From the NCBI RefSeq assembly GCF_905171775.1, contig NC_053501.1, forward strand, positions 71,469,901-71,533,900: a stretch of DNA of 64,000 nucleotides, read 5' to 3'. Source of the DNA: Rana temporaria. Its lineage: Eukaryota > Chordata > Amphibia > Anura > Ranidae. Positions 10,006 to 20,934 of the stretch are shown piece after piece. Position 1 is the stretch's first letter. Each line of letters opens with the position of its first letter. The position numbers were made by a program, and so were the translations under genes. The notes under the pieces are model-generated. The model saw only the letters and a program-made list of their open reading frames with translations, was not told where the DNA came from and made no database searches.

Positions 10006-12779
10006 AAGTGGTTAGAAGAATGGGTGATGTGTGACATAAGCTTCTAAATGTTGTGCTTAAAATGCCAGGACAGTTCAAAACCCCCCTAAATGACCCCATT
10101 TTGGAAAGTAGACACCCCAAGCTATTTGCTGAGAGGCATGTCAAGTCCATGGAATATTTTATATTTTGACACAAGTTGCGGGAAAAAGAAAACATTTTTT
10201 TTTGCGCAAAGTTGTCACTAAATGATATATTGCTCACACATGCCATGGTTATATGTGGAATTACACCCCAAAATACATTCTGTTGCTTCTCCTGAGTACG
10301 GGGATACCACATGTGTGAGACTTTTTTGGAGCCTAGCCGCGTACGGGACCCCAAAAACCAATCACCGCCTTTAGGCTTTCTAAGGGTGTACATTTTTGAT
10401 TTCACTCCTCACTACCTATCACAGTTTCAGAGGCCATGGAATGCCCAGATGACACAAAACCCCCCAAATGACCCCATTTTGGAAAGTAGACACCCCAAGC
10501 TATTTGCTGAGAGGTATGGTGAGTTTTTTGCAGGTCTCACTTTTTGTCACAAAGTTTTGAAAATTTAAAAAACAAAAAACAAAACAAATGAGAGCTGTAA
10601 AATACTCACCATGTCTCTCAGCAAATAGCTTGGGGTGTCTACTTTCCAAAATGGGGTCATTTGGGGGGGGGGTTTGTGCTATTTTGGCATTTTATGGCCT
10701 TTGAAACTGTGATAAGTAGTGAGGAGTGAAATCAATAAATATATGCCCTTAAAAATCCTGAAGGCGGTGCTTGGTTTTAAGGGTCCCGTACGCGGCTAGG
10801 CTCCCCAAAAAGTCTCACGCATGTGGTATCCCCATACTCAGGAGAAGCAACAGAATGTATTTTGGGGTGTAATTCCACATATGCCCATGGCATGTGTGAG
10901 CAATATATCATTTAGTGACAACTTTTTTGGTCATTATTCAATCACTTGGTGCAAAAAAAAATAATATTCAATGGGCTCAACATGCCTCTCAGCAAATAGC
11001 TTGGGGTGTTTTCTTTCCAAAATGGGGTCATTGGGGGGGGGGGGGTTGTGTGCCATCTTGGCATTTTATGGCCTTCAAAACTGTGATAGGTAGTGAGGAG
11101 AGAAATCAAAAATGTATGCCCTTAGAAATCTTGAAGGCAGTGCTTGGTTTTCGGGGTCCCGTACGCGGCTAGGCTCCCAAAAAGTCCCACACATGTGGTA
11201 TCCCCGTACTTAGGAGAAGCAGCAGAATGTATTTTGGGGTGTAATTCCACATATGCCCATGGCATGTGTGAGCAATATATCATTTAGTGACAACTTTGTG
11301 CAAAAAAAAATCAGTTTGTAATTTTCCCGTAACTTGTGGCAACATATAAAATATTCCATGCCTCTCAGCAAATAGCTTGGGGTGTCTACTTTCCAAAATG
11401 GGGTAATTTGGGGGGGTTTTGTGCTATTTTTGCATTTTATGGCCTTCGAAACTGTGATAGGTAGTGAGGAGTGAAATGCCGAAGGCGGTGCTTGTTTTTT
11501 TTTTGGGGGGGGGGTTGTGTGCCATCTTGGCATTTTATGGCCTTCAAAACTGTGATAGGTAGTGAGGAGAGAAATCAAAAATTTATGCCCTTAGAAATGC
11601 TGATGGCGGTGATTGGTTTTTGGGGCCCCATACGCGGCTAGGCTCCCAAAAAGTCCCAAACATGTGGTATCCCCGTACTCAGGAGAAGCAGAAAAATGTA
11701 TTTTGGGGTGCAATTCCACATATAACCATGGCATGTGTGAGCAATATATCTTTTAGGCCTCGTACAGACGGGCAAACATGTACGATGAAAACGGTCCGCC
11801 GGACCGTTTTCAGCGTACATGCCCGCCCAGAGATTTCTGTATGATGGCTGTACACACCATCATACAGAAATCCGCGCGTACACGATACGCGGCGACGAGG
11901 CCGCACCGTTGCCGCGACGATGACGCGGCGACGTGCGCGGCCCTGGCAGTTCAATGCTTCCACGCATGCGTCGAAGTCATTCGACGCATGCGAGGGATGG
12001 CAGCCGCTCGGACATGTACGGTAAGTCTGTACAGACGACCGAACATGTCCGACGGACAGGATTCCAGCGGGCATGTTTCTAAGCAAGTTTAGAAACATTT
12101 GCCCGCTCGAAAACGGTCTGGCGGGCAAATGTACGCTGGAATCCTGTCCGCTCGGCTGTACAGACGACCGAACATGTCTGCTGAAACTGGTCCACGGACC
12201 AGTTTCAGCAAACATGTTCAGTCGTGTGTACGGGGCCTTAGTGACAACTTTTTGTAATTTTTTTATTTATTTTTGTCATTATTCAATGACTTAGGACAAA
12301 AAAAAAAAAAAATATTCAATGAACTCAACATGCCTCTCAGCAATTTCCTTGGGGTGTCTACTTTGTACTGCCCTGCCATTTTAGCACCTCAAGAAAAAAA
12401 AAAGCTGTGTAAATTCCACAAAATGTACCCTAGTTTGTAGACGCTATAACTTTTGCGAAAACCAATAAATATACGCTTATTGCGATTTTTTTTTTTTACT
12501 AAAGACACGTGGTTGAATACATTTTGGCCTAAATGTATGACTAAAATTGAGTTTATTAGATTTTTCTCATAACAAAAAGTAGAAAATATAATTTGTTTTA
12601 AAAATTTTCGGTCTTTTCCCATTTATATCGCAAAAAAGAAAAATCGCAGAGGCAATCAGATACCATCAAAAGAAAGCTCTATTTGTTGGAAGAAAAGGAC
12701 GCAAATTACCAGTTAAAGCAGCGCAGTGCCAAATTGTAAAAACACCTTGGGTCCTTAGCCTGCATATTGGTCCGGGTCT
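10006..12779. repeat. Compound repeat: inverted array of ~370-380 bp monomers plus a TTAA-family tail
   Basis: Monomers are marked by CAAATAGCTTGGGGTGTCTA, TGTGATAGGTAGTGAGGAG, GTACGCGGCTAGGCTCCC and GGCATGTGTGAGCAATATAT. Two lie in inverse orientation (about 10030-10590) and roughly three and a half in forward orientation (10600-12360), with spacings of 373, 369 and 378 bp between like motifs. The last stretch (12400-12779) is homologous to the TTAA-bounded repeats: same GCGATTTTTTTT(T)ACTAAA, GAAAGCTCTATTTGT and GTAAAAACACCTTGGGTC text. I therefore read the block as one long member of that family with an expanded satellite core. Confidence 0.7.
11756..12237. mobile_element. GTACACACGA-family miniature element with TTA target-site duplication
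   Basis: The ends are GGCCTCGTACAGACG and CGTGTGTACGGGGCC. The element interrupts a satellite monomer: uninterrupted copies read GCAATATATCATTTAGTGACAAC, while here TTA is present on both sides (11753-11755 and 12238-12240). This directly shows a 3-bp TTA duplication. The interior holds GAAAACGGTCC/GGACCGTTTTC and CATGCGTCGAA palindromes and no coding frame. Confidence 0.85.
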
Positions 12780-13142
12780 TAAAGGGGTTGTAAAGGTTCG
12801 TCTTTTATTTTCTAAATAGGTTCCCTTAAGCTAGTGCATTGTTGGTTCACTTACCTTTTCATTCCATTTCCCTTCTAAATGTTTTTTTTCTTTGTTTGAA
12901 TTTCTGACTTCCTGTTTCTCCTCAGTAAGCTTTCCACCATCATCCGAGCGGTGGAAAGTAATTTAGAACAGCTTACTGAACACCTTACTGAGGAGGAACA
13001 GGAAGTAAGAAATTCAGACAAAGAAAACAAAGGAAAAAAGCATTTAGAAGGGAAATTGAAGGAAAAGGTAAGTGAACCAACAATGCACTAGCTTAAAGGA
13101 ACCTATTTAAAAAATAAAAAACAAACCTTTACAACCCCTTTA
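12780..13142. mobile_element. Foldback miniature element with TTAAAGGGGTTGTAAAGG ends
   Basis: The left arm TTAAAGGGGTTGTAAAGGTT and the right arm (AACCTTTACAACCCCTTTAA) are near-exact complements, and the whole ~360 bp can fold (TTCCTGTTTCTCCTCAGTAAG pairs with CTTACTGAGGAGGAACAGG). It sits in the terminus of the preceding compound repeat, whose sequence resumes as ATGGTTAA. Confidence 0.8.
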
Positions 13143-13153
13143 AATGGTTAAAA

Positions 13154-13905
13154 ATGTTGATATTTTGGTATAGGACCCCAGAGCTCATACATAGACAAGA
13201 TCCCTATGCTCGCTTGCGCTGTGACCCGGAATTGGGCTCATTGTTTCATATTTTTTGGCTTTGTTCTCAGATACAGCCCTTCTGGACTTTGGTGTTGATG
13301 TTACTCGAGTCCTTGACGGGCCTGTCCCTGCCACTTGATCCTGCTCACTGTTTGTTGGGTCTTTCATTCTCCAGTATTGCCAAGCCTATAAACGATTGAT
13401 CTCATATATTCTTTTGGCTGCCATTCCACTTTGCTGTCTGTCAAGTGCTCCCCCGAATAGGTCTCAATTATTTCAGTTAATAGCTCTGAGATCCGGAGAA
13501 TGCACGGCTACTGTGCATGATGTTATTCCACAATTTATTAAAATTTGGGAGAGCTGGGACATGTCTGTGTTTGGGACTCTGTCACCTTGGAATTTTCTAA
13601 TATTTTAACCTGCCTCATCACACTCTCCAAGTGCATGTTTATTATAGGATCCCTCCTCCATATAGAATATGGACCTAAAGAACCTTGACTTTAAACAATA
13701 CGTGCCTTCATTTCCTTGCTATGATCTCTAGACATCTGTGGTTGCAATGCCTTCAGAAACCTTATATACTGTACAAATTTTGCTATTTCCTTGTATTGTG
13801 CTAACCTGTGTTATATTCTACTGTCAAACCCTTGTTTGATTATTATTATTTTTTGTCTTTCTATAAAAGCCAAATAAAATTACAATTCCAAAAGAAAAAA
13901 AGAAA
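13154..13905 (+). pseudogene. 3' end of an L1/Tx1-like LINE (ORF2 C-terminus and tail)
   Basis: A frame from 13154 shows Tyr-Arg-Thr-Pro...Gly-Ser-Leu-Phe-His-Ile-Phe-Trp-Leu-Cys...Phe-Trp, the conserved C-terminal region of L1 ORF2 (compare His-Ile-Phe-Trp-Ala-Cys-Pro at about 38020). A second frame (13396-13608) continues the C-terminal domain after a frameshift. An A-rich tail with CCAAATAAAATTAC follows near 13870-13905. Endonuclease and reverse transcriptase are absent, as expected for a 5'-truncated copy. Confidence 0.75.
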
Positions 13906-14004
13906 AATGTGGTCCAACAAAATACTGACATACGGGGGTGATCCTTTTTCCAACTCAGTGATTCTGTTTTTATTATTTATTTATTTATTTATGTCTGACA
14001 TTGT

Positions 14005-14708
14005 GGGCCAGATCCAGAAAGAAATACATTGGCGCAGCGTATCAGAGATACACTATGCCGCCGTACCTTACCTGGCGCATTTTCGAATCCTCAGCGAGTT
14101 CGCTCCGTAAGTTACAGCGGCGTAGTGTATTTCTGGCGGTGTATTTTAAATTGGGCAGGTTGGGGGCGGGATTCATTTAAATAAAGCGCGTCCCCGCGCC
14201 AAATGAAATGCACATGCAAATTTCCCGCCGTGCATTGCGCTAAATGATGTCGCAACAATGTCATTTTTTGAACTTAGACGTGAGTTACGTTTATCCCTAT
14301 TCACGGACGACTTACGCAAAAAAAAAATATTTTTCAAATTTCGACGCGGGAACGACGGCCATACTTAACATGCCAATTCTATGTATACGCAGAAAAATAC
14401 CAGCTTTAACTATACGCCGGAAAAAGCCGACTACAGACGACGTTAGAAAATGCGACGGCCGTGCGTACGTTCGTAGATCGTCGTAAATCGCTAATTTGCA
14501 TACCCGACGCGGAAAACGCCACCCAGCGGATGCCGAAGTATTACATCTTAGATCCGAAGGCGTACGAAGACGTACACCTGTCGGATCTAACCCAGAAGCC
14601 GTCGTATCTTGTTTTGAGGATTCAAAACAACGATACGACGTGGGAAATTTGAAAGTACGCCGGCGTATCAGTAGATACGCCGGCGTACTTCGTCTGTGGA
14701 TCTGGCCC
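14005..14708. mobile_element. GGCCAGATTCA-type miniature element, copy 3, with TGT duplication
   Basis: GGGCCAGATCCAGA at 14005 and the right end TCTGTGGATCTGGCCC (to 14708) form the terminal repeats. TGT flanks both sides (14002-14004, 14709-14711), a 3-bp target duplication as expected for PIF/Harbinger. The core TTCGACGCGGGAACGACGG is present near 14340. Confidence 0.8.
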
Positions 14709-14830
14709 TGTATCTTTCACTTTGATGTTATACTTTGTGCTGAGTAAATACAGCTGGATAAAACTGTGTCTGTCTTTATTTTAGGCTGCAAAGCAACACA
14801 TTTTTTCATAGCAGAAAACAAACACTCTTA

Positions 14831-15332
14831 GGCCGGGTACACACGAACAAACATGTATGGTGAAAGCGGTCCGTCGGACCGTTTTCACCATACATGTCTG
14901 CCAGAGGGCTTCTGTACGATGGTTGTACACACCATCGTACAGAAGTCCGCGCGTAAACAATACGCGGGGCGTGTCCGCGGTGTCGCCGCGTCGATGACGC
15001 GGTGTCGCCGCGACAATGACGCAGCGACGTGGGCGGCCCGCCTTTAAAATGCTTCCACGCATGCGTCGAAGTCATTCGACGCATGCGAGGGACGGCGGGC
15101 GCCTGGACATGTACGGTAGGTCTGTACTGACGACCGTACATGTCCGAGCGGGCAGGATTCCAGCGGACGGTTTTAAAACACGTGCAGGAATATTTGCCCG
15201 CTGGGAAAAGGCCCGGTGGGCAAATGTTTGCTGGAATTCGGCCCGCTCGCGCCCACACACGACCGAACATGTATGCTGAAACTGGCCCGCGGACCAGTTT
15301 CAGCATACATGTTTGGTCGTGTGTACGGGGCC
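14831..15332. mobile_element. GTACACACGA-family miniature element, tandem copy A
   Basis: The ends are GGCCGGGTACACACGA and TCGTGTGTACGGGGCC. The interior has near-perfect hairpins (GAAAGCGGTCCGTCGGACCG; GCATGCGTCGAAGTCATTCGACGCATGC). It is separated from the next copy by TAACTCTTA and preceded by CACTCTTA. Reading frames on both strands are products of the palindromes. Confidence 0.85.
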
Positions 15333-15341
15333 TAACTCTTA

Positions 15342-15822
15342 GGCCGGGTACTCACGAACAAACATGTACGGTGAAAGCGGTCCGTCGGACCGTTTTCACC
15401 GTACATGCCTGCCAGAGGGCTTCTGTACGATGGTTGTACACACCATCGTACAGAAGTCCGCGCGTAAACATTACGCGGGGCGTGTCCACGTCGTCGCCGC
15501 GGCGATGACGCGGAGACGTGGGCGGGCCTGCCATTTAAAGGCTTCCACGCATGCGTCGAAGTCATTCGACGCATGCGAGGGACGGCGGGCGCCTGGACAT
15601 GTACGGTAGGTCTGTACTGACGACCGTACATGTCCGAGCGGGCAGGATTCCAGCGGACGGTTTTAAAACACGTCCAGGAATATTTGCCCGCTGGGAAAAG
15701 GCCCGGCGGGCAAATGTTTGCTGGAATTCGGCCCGCTCGCGCCTACACACGACCAAACATGTATGCTGAAACTGGCCCGCGGACCAGTTTCAGCATACAT
15801 GTTTGGTCGTGTGTACGGGGCC
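15342..15822. mobile_element. GTACACACGA-family miniature element, tandem copy B
   Basis: Nearly identical to the copy at 14831-15332 over its whole length, with the main differences inside the central GC-rich block (about 15475-15530). It starts 511 bp after copy A and is followed by the same TAACTCTTA spacer, then by a short third remnant. The high similarity suggests a recent tandem duplication or side-by-side insertion into a shared target. Confidence 0.85.
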
Positions 15823-15842
15823 TAACTCTTACTCTTACTTAT

Positions 15843-15876
15843 TCCAGCGGATAGATCCTCTCGTGTGTACGGGGCC
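15843..15876. mobile_element. Terminal remnant of a third tandem miniature element
   Basis: Only the right end (CCTCTCGTGTGTACGGGGCC) and a short internal piece (ATTCCAGCGG) of the same family remain. Confidence 0.6.
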
Positions 15877-15885
15877 TAAGGCTTT

Positions 15886-16910
15886 TGGTACTGCTTTGCT
15901 TCAAAACTAATGCCTGCTGGTCGTGGGAGGGGTTATACACTATGGGCTGGTCTACAGCTTTTTTTTGTTTGCCACTGTCCAGTCCTCCCCTGGGTGGCAG
16001 TATAACCCATTTGGTAAAGAATCCTGTGTCCTTTAATGAACTCAGATAAAATAAAATAAAGTGAGTACACAAATTGCATTTTGGACAAACTGTAAAAGCT
16101 GTAAAAAAAAAGATTTAAAAATAAATAAAAGTACCTTAGTAAGTGTGCATGAGCTCACAAAAAGTTCTAATTTGCTTAATACTTATTTACATTATGGAAT
16201 TGTTGATCTAACTGCAAACAAAGCCCTCGGGAATTAAAAAGAACTCTGTATAACATGATTCACTGATGATTACTCCTCAGTTCTGCTACTTTCTTGTCCC
16301 AACTTTCTATGGCGGATATTCTGTGCTAGGCTGCAGATTGTTAGCAGTACTGCAGCGCACAAAAATTCCTCTCTCCTTGCTACCTATGTCAGATTGTTCT
16401 AAGTCTCTAGGCTTCCACTTTAATTTACCTTCTATTCTTCTATGATTGAAAGCTTACTGCTAAGAAGCTAAGAAATACTCCATTCACATCCACTGGACGC
16501 TGATCCTTCCTGCTAATTTTCAGAGCAGTTACCATAGCTACTATACTACTGATAGAGGCAAATGACACATCAAGCATTCTAGTGTGCAAGATGAATATTT
16601 ATTGATAATTTTTAAACCTGAGACCTTCTTTGCCTGTAAAATAGAGAATAATGAAATAAATATCAATGAAATGTCATCCAGAACCTCTCAGAGTCTCCAG
16701 CATGGATAAAAACTCAGAATTGTTCTTTCTACAGTAATAATGCTAAACTATAGCTTGAAGGTACAAAATAATAGCACATAAAATGTGCAAAGATGTACAA
16801 TTGCTGTAGCTTGATTATTTGACTTTGTGACTGGCAAAGTGTACCTGTCAGGACAGAGGGAGCTGAAGGGATTAATAATTGTTATGGTTGACATGCTTTT
16901 ATGACTGATA
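15886..16910. other. Repeat remnant, then low-information DNA
   Basis: 15886-16075 contains GGCAGTATAACCCATTTGG and CCTGTGTCCTTTAATGAAC, echoing 1845-2085, and is probably repeat-derived. 16080-16905 is AT-rich sequence in which I see no exon, repeat terminus or RNA gene. It is a candidate for single-copy background. Confidence 0.3.
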
Positions 16911-17100
16911 CCCCGTACACACGATTGGGATTTTGCTCGGCCAGACTCACATCATGTTCCCTATCTAAACGTCAGATGGGGCATACACACAGTCAGAATT
17001 TCTGATAGAAAAAGTCAGAATGACTTTTTTCTATCAGAAATTTCCGACTGTGTGTATGCCCCATCGGACTTTTCGGAAATTCCGATCGTGTGTAGGGGGC
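16911..17100. mobile_element. Short GTACACACGA-family miniature element
   Basis: About 190 bp beginning CCCCGTACACACGATTGGGA and ending TCCGATCGTGTGTAGGGGGC, with an internal hairpin TCAGAATTTCTGATAGAAAAAG / CTTTTTTCTATCAGAAATT. It is non-coding. Confidence 0.75.
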
Positions 17101-17219
17101 TTGACAGTTGTCCATGCTTGACCTAGTGCACATCAGGAAATGTGGCTTCTCAGGCTGCATATCTGTACCATATCAGTAATTTGCTAGGTAGTCAAGCAAG
17201 TATGAGAACAACATTTCCC

Positions 17220-17460
17220 TAGTTACATAGTTAATCTGGTTGAAAGAAGAAATCCATCCAGTTCAACCAACAGAGGAAAAAAAGAAAGAAAACCAACACA
17301 CTCAAATAGAAAACCTCCATATACACTATCCAATACCCACCATAGTTGATCAAGAGGAAGAAAAAAAATTAATTGAAGCATGATCCAATTTCCCGCAGTG
17401 GGGAAAACACATTCCTTCCCGATCCCCAACAGGAAATAAGAATATTAATAGTCCAATTGT
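17220..17460. repeat. Dispersed repeat (TAGTTACATAGTTAA...CCAGTTCAACC)
   Basis: The text AGTTACATAGTTAATCTGGTTGAAAGAAG followed by CCATCCAGTTCAACC matches a repeat I recall as widespread in frogs and other vertebrates. Its class is not resolved here. Confidence 0.4.
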
Positions 17461-17559
17461 GTGAAGAATGAAGCCAGGATTCAGCAATATCAATGCAGCC
17501 AGGATTCAGCAATATCTTTAGCTTGTATCCTTAAAAAATGTAAATTGTGTCAAATACTT

Positions 17560-17860
17560 ATGGTAATTTTCCTTTCCTGACACCAAACCATGGCAGCATA
17601 CTAGTGATAGATCTCCGCCTCTTGACCACTCCCTCAGGGCTAGTGAATAGCATAAAAAAGGGGGTTGTTAGATGACCCCCTATTCTTTGTAACAAGCCAC
17701 ATACCGAAATGTACAAGGGTGGACCTGTATGCTGCCATGGTTTGGCATCAGGAAATTACTGTAAGTATTTGATACAATTTTCAGTTTTCCTAACGCCAGC
17801 AAGGCAGCATACTAGTGATAAATAACTAGCCAACAGGGTGGGTACTGCTTGACAAAACCA
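17560..17860 (-). repeat. DIRS-type terminal region
   Basis: Two inverted versions of TTTTCCTTTCCTGACACC...CCATGGCAGCATAC and GTATGCTGCCATGG...CAGGAAATTACTGTAAGTAT lie around 17570-17780, and a third partial copy follows. The same words (AATTTTCCTTTCCTGGTGCC, CCATGGCAGCATAC) flank the DIRS element at 42605-42870, so these are likely the terminal repeats of a related copy in opposite orientation. Confidence 0.55.
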
Positions 17861-17934
17861 CATTTTTTATTTAGGCAATGACAGAAGACTGGATTGTTCT
17901 TCTGCTGAAATCTACAGGTGACAAGGAGCCTGGG

Positions 17935-18231
17935 TCAACTCTTGAAAGTCTTAAACAAGTGCTCTGGGAAGACCATAATGCTGCTGTACATGGTTTGCAT
18001 CAACACATTAGAAAGGGCCATCCATGAAGCTGCCACCGCCCTGGTAGAGTGTGCATCCACAACTGAGGGAAGTTCACAACCCCTTGCTCTGCATGCTCTC
18101 CATATGAGTTTAACAACCCAGCTTGCCAAAGTCCTTGCAGTAGCCTCTTTTTCCCAGTACTTCCCTGTTGGGATTATAAAAAGCTTGTCAGATGATCTGA
18201 AAGGAGCAGTAACAGATAAGTATTTCTTCAA
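17935..18231 (-). pseudogene. DIRS tyrosine recombinase, C-terminal fragment
   Basis: The minus-strand frame reads Phe-Ile-Ile-Pro-Thr-Gly-Lys-Tyr, then Thr-Leu-Ala-Ser-Trp-Val-Val-Lys-Leu-Ile, then Asp-Ala-His-Ser-Thr-Arg-Ala-Val-Ala-Ala-Ser-Trp-Met-Ala. This matches the DIRS recombinase core; the copy at 42360 has Asn-Ala-His-Ser-Arg-Arg-Ala-Val-Ser-Ala-Ser-Trp. The His-x-x-Arg pair of the catalytic site is visible. DIRS elements integrate circular DNA with this enzyme instead of an integrase. Reverse transcriptase and RNase H are absent, so the copy is a remnant. Confidence 0.75.
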
Positions 18232-18311
18232 TGTTCTGGAAACGTCCAGTTCATGGAAATTCCCGAGTGCTCTTCTGGAAAGTTGGGCAAAGCCTAAATA
18301 TCTGCCTGATG

Positions 18312-18540
18312 CAGTGGCGGCCCATCCATTAGGAGCACAGGGGTGCCGCCCCCCTAATCCATGTGTCCTAATCTACATGCAGGGCACTGGATGCATTGAT
18401 TCCAGGAACAAGATGTTGAGGAGGAGGAGAAGCAGGAAGGAGCCGAAGCTGCTGTGAACTAAATGGCATAAGTGTGGGACCGACCGACCGATGGGGGGGT
18501 TGGAGGATGGGATGTCTTGTTTGCTGCCCCCCCCCCCAAA
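18312..18540. mobile_element. Probable hAT-like element end
   Basis: CAGTGGCGGCCCATCCATTA at 18312 looks like a hAT terminus, and it is followed by GGGGTGCCGCCCCCCTAAT. It ends near a poly-C run without a matching right terminus. It is non-coding. Confidence 0.35.
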
Positions 18541-18723
18541 TATAAAAACCTAAAATGGCTGTGCTAAAAAGGAAAGTGGTGAAATAAAAATATAAATTAT
18601 ATATACAGTTATAAATCCATGAGAACATCTGAAATATAAATGTTCATATCCGTGAAAAAATCCAACATAGATAAAATGTTCTTAAATATCCGTGTCTCAG
18701 TGATGGTAAACGATTAGACACCA

Positions 18724-19373
18724 GGGGCTAGATTCACATAGATCAGCGGATCTTTAGATCCGCGTGATCTATGTGATTTAAGATCCGCTGGCGCAAGTTT
18801 GAGAGGCAAGTGGCTAATTCACTAAACACTTACCTCCAAACTTGCGGCGGCGGATCGTAAATCCCCCGGCGGAATTCAAATTCCGCGGCTAGGGGGAATG
18901 TACTATTTAAATCAGGCGCGTTCCCGGCGTGCATTGCTCCCAATGACGTCGCTAGGACGTCAGTGGTTTCGACGCTTACGTAAATGACGTCCATCCGTAT
19001 TCGTAAATCGACGCGGGAACGACGGCTATACTTAACATTGGCTGCGCCTCATAGAAGCAGGGGTAAGTATACGCCGGGAAAACCGCTACGGAAACGTCGT
19101 AACAACACTGCGTCGGGTCCGCGTACGTTCGTGAATTGCCGTATGTCGCTGATTTACATATTTCTCAGTGTAAATCAGCGAGAACGCCCCCGCGGCCATT
19201 TTTAAATTGCAGTTAAGATCCGACGGTGTAACACAGTTACACCTGTCGGATCTTAGGCATATCTATGCGTAACTGATTCTATGAATCAGTCTCATAGATA
19301 CGACCAGCCTAAGTCAGAGATACGGCGGAGAATCAGGAGATACACCGTCGTATCTCTCTGTGAATCTAGCCCC
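18724..19373. mobile_element. GGCCAGATTCA-type miniature element, copy 4
   Basis: The ends are GGGGCTAGATTCACA and TGTGAATCTAGCCCC. The interior carries ATCGACGCGGGAACGACGG (near 19008) and a hairpin of AAGATCCGAC/GTCGGATCTT blocks shared with copy 1. The target duplication is not clear. Confidence 0.7.
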
Positions 19374-19478
19374 AAAAGTGCACCTTCCATGTGATAAAAA
19401 GAAAGGCTGTGCCCTTATCAGATGACTAGACTCCACATTATAGGAGCGTAGTAAAGCATGGATTGGTATACTGCATAC

Positions 19479-19555
19479 GATCCATCCTTTGGATGTAGAC
19501 AGGATGATGGAAATTGATTCTTCAATCATCCTGTCTACATCCAAAGGACGGATCG
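19479..19555. repeat. Perfectly paired hairpin, ~35-bp arms
   Basis: The left arm starts CGATCCATCCTTTGGATGTA, and the right arm (ending TACATCCAAAGGACGGATCG) complements it with few mismatches around a short loop. The flanks (ATGGATTGGTATA...TATACAAATCCA) continue partial pairing. It resembles the hairpin at 25232-25362 and the centre of the large palindrome in overall design. Confidence 0.7.
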
Positions 19556-19599
19556 CACACATTATACAAATCCACGCTTTATAAAGCTCCACAAGTGGC

Positions 19600-20591
19600 T
19601 GCTCTCTTTGTTTCTCAATCTCAAGTATGATAAAAGAAAGGAGAAGAAGAACACCAACATAGCATAGAACTGTGATGTTTTATTTGAAATAGCATAAGTC
19701 CAAACAGAGAAGGATAAAAGTTCCCAAGGTAAAAAACAATCTGCAGATCACATAGGAACTAGCGTGGTGAAACTAAGCATAGACTACTAGTTTTGTCATA
19801 ACTGACATCATCTGGGGCATTAAACCTAGAGGTTTTTTTTCTGTGTTTGTTTCTTATTTGTATGTTTTTTTTTTTTTTTTTAACTTCATAAAAGGTTCAT
19901 GGAGCTTCTTTTTGCACTGAATGCAGTTATGTGGCCTTTGAGATTTTCTTCTACATCTATTGTGTGTGGGTGACCAGGGGTAACTTCAAATGATGAAAGC
20001 ACCAAACCTTTATTTATTATGAAAGGATGAGGTAACTTTAGGTATGTGGCTTTGCACTGTCCTTAGGAAAACACTCTCAGAAAAAAAAAGAATAAAACTT
20101 ATGATACTTTATGGATGCTGTGGCTACTACAACAAAGGCTGATAGGGTCAGATTTGAAAGACTACACTAATCCATAGATGAGAAGTATAGCTCACAAAAT
20201 GATTTTAGAATGTCCTATTGTGAGAAAAGGGCTAACTTGGCAGATATAACTTAATGCAAGACTTGATGAATTGGGTAAATTAAAGGTTGTACCAACCAGC
20301 TAGTGCTAGAAGGCTATTGTTGCTTATGCTTGCACTTTTAAAGAACGGACAGGCCCATATCTATTCTTGTTTAGAGAAAGTTCTGAATTTTTGATACCTC
20401 AGGGAACAGAGAATCAAACTAGTTTTGTATATCTTCTCCAGATTCTAAGGTAGGTTGAGTTAGTGGAAAGCTTATATATTTTTAAAAGGGCTTCAATCAC
20501 CCTTTCTGAGAACCCTATTTCAGCCACTCTCTTGACTTCCAGGCCATCAACTGTAGCTTGGCTGGGCATAAAGGACAAAAGTGAATATAAT
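19600..20591. other. No gene recognised
   Basis: AT-rich sequence with a 16-T run near 19865 and no recognisable exon or repeat terminus. It is probably aged non-coding DNA. Confidence 0.3.
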
Positions 20592-20931
20592 GCCTTGTAC
20601 ACATGATCGGAATTTCCGTCGGGAGAAACTCAGATGGATTTTTCTGACAGGATTTCATTCAAGCTGTCTTGCATACACACTGTCACACCAAATTCCGATT
20701 GTCAAGAACTCGGTGACGTACAACACTACGACGAGTCGAGAAAAATTAAGTTCAATGCTTCCGAGCGTGCATCGACTTGATTCTGAGCAGGCGTGTTTTT
20801 TGACCTGTCGGAGTACCATACGGAATTTCTTTCTAAGTCCGTCGGAATGGGGCACACACGCGGTCGGAATATCCGATGAAAAAATTCTGTCAGACTTTTT
20901 TCATCGGAAATTCCGATCGTGTGTACGAGGC
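20592..20931. mobile_element. GTACACACGA-family miniature element
   Basis: It begins GCCTTGTACACATGATCGGA and ends TTCCGATCGTGTGTACGAGGC. It shares ACAACACTACGACGAGTCGAG with the copies at 3769 and 42873. Flanks are AAT and ATT. Confidence 0.75.
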
Positions 20932-20934
20932 ATT

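Noticed and set aside
14781..15756. Multiple Arg/Cys-rich proteins of 80-166 residues
   Set aside because: They are read from palindromic miniature elements and recur on both strands and in both tandem copies.
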